Assembly (NCBI RefSeq): GCF_004365915.1
Contig: NZ_SODI01000001.1
Span: forward strand, 806,001-870,000
DNA from: Cryobacterium psychrophilum
Lineage (GTDB): Bacteria; Actinomycetota; Actinomycetes; Actinomycetales; Microbacteriaceae
Direction: 5' to 3'
DNA length: 64,000 bases
Position numbers and translations under genes: made by a program. Below are positions 61,003-64,000 of this stretch, one piece after another. How positions within the stretch are numbered: position 1 is the first letter of the stretch; each line of letters opens with the position of its first letter. The notes under the pieces are model-generated. The model searched no databases. It saw only the letters and a program-made list of their open reading frames with translations, and had not been told where the DNA came from.

Positions 61003-62214
61003 TCACGTCGCACCGGGCTCTCCCCTGTCGCCGTGACCAGCGGCGGGCACCATATAGACCCAGTCGGGGAGAAGGCCAGACGACAGCATCCGGTGCAGCA
61101 GAACGGCCATTCCGTAGCTCGGATCGATCGCGAGCGCCCGGTCGATGAAGATCGCGGCGACCGAGCCGCGTCCGAGCGCCCACGACAGCCAGGCGAGCAT
61201 GCACAACGGTGCAGTCCTCGTCGGTCTCGGCGCGCTCGCGACCACAAGCTTGAGCAGTGCGATTCCGCGTTCGATCCGCTCGGGGTCGGGCCGTTGATCG
61301 GTCAGGCCGAGCATGAGGTCTCCGATGACCGCGGCCTCCGGGCTGATACCCCGCTGGTGCTGCTCGATGACGAGGTCATCGAGGTCCCGCCCGGTCACCG
61401 CCTGGAGTGCCCAGTAGTACTGGTTCACGGCCCGGGCGTTCTCCCCCACCTCGCGCCCGAACGCGAATTGCAGCATGACCTGGTCCCTGTTGCCTGCGCC
61501 CTGCAGAACGAACACGAGCCGGGCCACGACATTGGCGTGAAGGGCCGCAGTATCCCACGTGAGGGCATCCTCGGCGATGTCAACGGAGTCAAGAACCTCA
61601 CCCACCACGGGCAGGAGCTCCGCGGGAGGACCCGACGGTGCGTGCAGCCCGGCGTAGCGGCGGTACTCGCGGGCCACGCGCTCGCGCTGGGCGGGTGACA
61701 CCCTGGGCAGTTCCGTGCCGCTGGCGAGCGTTCCGATGCTCCCCCGCGCACCCGGCGGAGGGGGTTCGTGCACGCGGGAGTCCGTGATGAACCCGAGCGA
61801 CCGGCCGGAGGCCGGACAGTGCGGGTCCAGGTAGGAACCCCAGGCATCGGCGCCAACGCACAGGGCATCACGAACGAGGAAACCGCTCATTTCAGCGCGT
61901 TTCACGAGGCAGCCCATGAAGCGCTCCTGCGGAATCCCGTTCGCCTCGGTGAAGGATTCCCCGGTGTACGCCACCGGCACGACGGCGTCCACTCCGGGAA
62001 TCTTGCACAGGGTCCCGATGAGGGTTGTCGCGATGCGTCTCAGCACCTTCGCGGCGGCATCCGCTTCGGGCAGGTTGAAGCGCAGTGCACCACAGGTGCG
62101 ATTGCCGCGAAAGGCGACGAGGACCATGCTCTGCTCGGGCTGAAACCCGACGAGCTGGGGAACGAGTGCCAGGAAGTCGAATGCTTCGCTGGTCTTGACG
62201 ATTGTCGGCTGCAT
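61003..62214 (-). CDS. DUF4192 family protein
   Basis: 403 residues. The start MQPTIVKTSEAFDFLALVPQLVGFQP, with VLVAFRGNRTCGALRFNLP following, is the typical DUF4192 N-terminus; the central region has TWDTAALHANVVARLVFVLQ. The family is found in actinobacteria and has no established function. The frame continues to 62274, but ATG 62214 begins at the conserved start. It lies 91 bp upstream of the FHA gene on the same strand and could be cotranscribed. No catalytic motif recognised. Confidence 0.85.
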   Translation of the reverse strand: MQPTIVKTSEAFDFLALVPQLVGFQPEQSMVLVAFRGNRTCGALRFNLPEADAAAKVLRRIATTLIGTLCKIPGVDAVVPVAYTGESFTEANGIPQERFMGCLVKRAEMSGFLVRDALCVGADAWGSYLDPHCPASGRSLGFITDSRVHEPPPPGARGSIGTLASGTELPRVSPAQRERVAREYRRYAGLHAPSGPPAELLPVVGEVLDSVDIAEDALTWDTAALHANVVARLVFVLQGAGNRDQVMLQFAFGREVGENARAVNQYYWALQAVTGRDLDDLVIEQHQRGISPEAAVIGDLMLGLTDQRPDPERIERGIALLKLVVASAPRPTRTAPLCMLAWLSWALGRGSVAAIFIDRALAIDPSYGMAVLLHRMLSSGLLPDWVYMVPAAGHGDRGEPGAT

Positions 62215-62224
62215 GCGATCAGAA

Positions 62225-62262
62225 TGGCCGCCGTCGCCCCCGAGGAAGGCTGCCGGCGGCCA
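62225..62262 (-). terminator. Hairpin between ABC exporter and DUF4192 gene
   Basis: TGGCCGCCG (62225-62233) pairs exactly with CGGCGGCCA (62254-62262), a nine-pair GC-rich stem with a 20 nt loop, between the ABC transporter stop and the DUF4192 start on the minus strand. Only a weak T-rich stretch follows, so it is a possible terminator or leader structure. Confidence 0.45.
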
Positions 62263-62312
62263 CTCTGGGCACAACCACGTCGGTGGCGTGCTGGGGAGGA
62301 ACCGCTACTGGG

Positions 62313-64000
62313 TCAGACCTCGTCCGCGATGGGAGCGGCGAACTGCGCCTCGTAGAGCGCGTGGTAGGCCCCACCGGCGGCAAGCAGGTCCGCGTGGCTG
62401 CCCTGCTCCACGATCCGGCCGGATTCCATCACAAGGATGAGGTCGGCATCACGAATCGTCGACAGCCGGTGCGCGATAACGAAGCTCGTGCGTTCGGCCC
62501 GCAGCGCGCTCATCGCCTTCTGCACGAGCACCTCGGTGCGGGTGTCCACGGAACTCGTGGCCTCATCGAGGATGAGCACGCTCGGCTTGGCCAGGAATGC
62601 CCGCGCAATCGTGAGCAGCTGCATCTCACCAGCACTCACGTTGCCGCCCTCATCGTCGAGCACCGTATCGTAGCCGTCGGGCAGGGAGTGCACGAACCGG
62701 TCAACATACGTGGCCTTGGCGGCGTCGAGTATTTCCTCCTCCGTGGACTCCGGCCGGCCGTAGGCGATGTTGTCGCGAATCGTTCCACCGAACAGCCACG
62801 TGTCCTGCAGCACCATGCCCATTCGGCTGCGCAGGTCGCGACGCGTCATCTGAGCCACGTCAACGCCGTCGAGCAGAATGCGTCCCGAGTCGATCTCGTA
62901 GAAGCGCATCATGAGGTTGACGAGGGTGGTCTTTCCCGCACCCGTCGGCCCCACAATGGCGATCGTCTGCCCGGGCTCAGCCACGAGGCTCAGGTCTGCG
63001 ATCAGCGGCCGGTCCGGCGTGTAGCGGAACGACACGTCTTCGAAGACCAGGCGCCCGTGCATCCCCTCGGGTGTTTCGGCTTCCTGGAGATCTTCGCTCT
63101 GCTCCTCGGCATCGAGCAGGTCGAAGACTCGCTCAGCGGATGCGACGCCGGACTGCAGCAGGTTCGCCATCGATCCGAGCTGTGCGAGCGGCTGCGTGAA
63201 TTGGCGGGAATACTGGATGAAGGCCTGCACATCACCGAGCTGCATGGCCCCGGAGGCCACCTGCAGGCCACCGGCGACCGCGATCGCCACGTACACGAGG
63301 TTGCCGATGAAGGTCATCGCCGGCATGATCAGGCCGCTGATGAACTGCGCGCCGAAACTCGCCTCGTACAGCTCCTCATTTTTTGCTGTGAAACGTTCTT
63401 CGACCTCTTTCTGCCGACCGAATACCTTCACGAGCGCATGGCCGGTGAAGGTCTCCTCGATCTGGCCGTTGAGCTCGCCCGTGTTTCTCCATTGCCCCAC
63501 GAATAGTTTCTGGGAGCGCTTGGCGATGAGTGCGGTGATCACCAGGGTCAGCGGCACCGTCACGAGGGCGATGAGCGCGAGCAGCGGCGACAGCAGGAAC
63601 ATCATCACGATGACACCGATCACGGTGAGCAGTGAGGTGACGACCTGGCTGAGCGACTGTTGCAGGCTCTGCGAGATATTGTCCACGTCGTTGGTCACGC
63701 GGCTGAGCAGATCGCCGCGCGGCCGCTTGTCAAAGTAGCTCAGCGGGAGGCGGTTGATCTTGGCCTCGATCTCCTCACGCAGGCGATACACGGTGCGCTG
63801 AACAATGCCATTGAGGACGAACGCCTGCAGCCAGCTGAACACGCTCGAGAGCACGTAGAGCGCGAGCGCCCAGAACAACACGGTGGAGAGCATCGCAAAG
63901 TCGATGCCGAGCCCCGGTGTGAGTGTCATCCCGCTGAGCATGTCGGCCCTGGCCGTATCGCCGGAGGCACGTAGTTGATCAATGACGGCGGCCTGCGTCG
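62313..64000 (-). CDS. ABC exporter half-transporter (membrane-ATPase fusion), 5' end outside window
   Basis: The reading frame stays open to the right edge (the residues before [10 protein letters not shown] continue in frame), so the start is missing. Type IV exporter membrane domain with several helices, then an ATPase domain: Walker [22 protein letters not shown]-loop [13 protein letters not shown], signature region [17 protein letters not shown], Walker [13 protein letters not shown] and the switch His in [15 protein letters not shown]. The signature is VSAGE rather than LSGGQ, as in many half-transporters that work as heterodimers, so a partner gene is expected upstream. MdlB/Rv1273c-like; substrate unknown. 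Confidence 0.93.
   Translation of the reverse strand, partial: TQAAVIDQLRASGDTARADMLSGMTLTPGLGIDFAMLSTVLFWALALYVLSSVFSWLQAFVLNGIVQRTVYRLREEIEAKINRLPLSYFDKRPRGDLLSRVTNDVDNISQSLQQSLSQVVTSLLTVIGVIVMMFLLSPLLALIALVTVPLTLVITALIAKRSQKLFVGQWRNTGELNGQIEETFTGHALVKVFGRQKEVEERFTAKNEELYEASFGAQFISGLIMPAMTFIGNLVYVAIAVAGGLQVASGAMQLGDVQAFIQYSRQFTQPLAQLGSMANLLQSGVASAERVFDLLDAEEQSEDLQEAETPEGMHGRLVFEDVSFRYTPDRPLIADLSLVAEPGQTIAIVGPTGAGKTTLVNLMMRFYEIDSGRILLDGVDVAQMTRRDLRSRMGMVLQDTWLFGGTIRDNIAYGRPESTEEEILDAAKATYVDRFVHSLPDGYDTVLDDEGGNVSAGEMQLLTIARAFLAKPSVLILDEATSSVDTRTEVLVQKAMSALRAERTSFVIAHRLSTIRDADLILVMESGRIVEQGSHADLLAAGGAYHALYEAQFAAPIADEV

Overview
The window is high-GC DNA from an actinobacterium, most likely a member of the Microbacteriaceae (Cryobacterium/Leifsonia-like). 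The grounds are the DUF222/13E12-type HNH proteins, the actinobacterial proS-nusA-ylxR-infB core, the many GTG starts with overlapping stop/start codons, and the protein families present. No tRNA, rRNA, CRISPR array, insertion sequence or prophage was recognised.

1-13.8 kb is housekeeping. In order: the start of a class A penicillin-binding protein (cut by the window edge), a coupled truB / two small membrane proteins / ribF operon, panE, a degenerate uridine-kinase-like gene, mutY, and the transcription-translation block proS-nusA-ylxR-infB-rbfA. No rimP is seen between proS and nusA.

13.8-23.3 kb is a ribose island. An autoregulated rbsR-rbsA-rbsC-rbsB-rbsK-rbsD operon, with a double LacI-type palindrome in front of it, lies between two almost identical direct copies of a DUF222/HNH gene.

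23.4-33.4 kb holds ispG, two alpha/beta hydrolases and a TetR regulator. These sit downstream of a CoA ligase and a branched-chain-amino-acid-type ABC transporter (LivM, LivH, LivF) that look broken by internal deletions and one frameshift. A thiolase and the site-2 protease RseP follow. Two genes with a strong CTG-start argument, a Ser/Thr kinase and a small lipoprotein, lie between rseP and dxr (33.5-36.4 kb).

36.5-43 kb holds an acyltransferase and a nitrogen-salvage neighbourhood: two GabT-type aminotransferases around an OsmC protein, an asparaginase and alanine dehydrogenase.

43-60.9 kb is the most distinctive part: nine minus-strand genes, mostly overlapping or very closely spaced. 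They encode FHA protein, PP2C phosphatase, Ser/Thr kinase with an outer Fn3-like domain, a 1981-residue Ig/Fn3 surface protein, MoxR ATPase, DUF58 protein, a transglutaminase-fold membrane protein that has lost its catalytic Cys and His, a zinc-ribbon/FHA protein and an EssC/EccC-like double ATPase. Together they look like a phosphorylation-controlled envelope or secretion machine related to type VII secretion but lacking a visible WXG100 substrate. The window ends with a DUF4192 protein and an ABC exporter half-transporter cut by the right edge.
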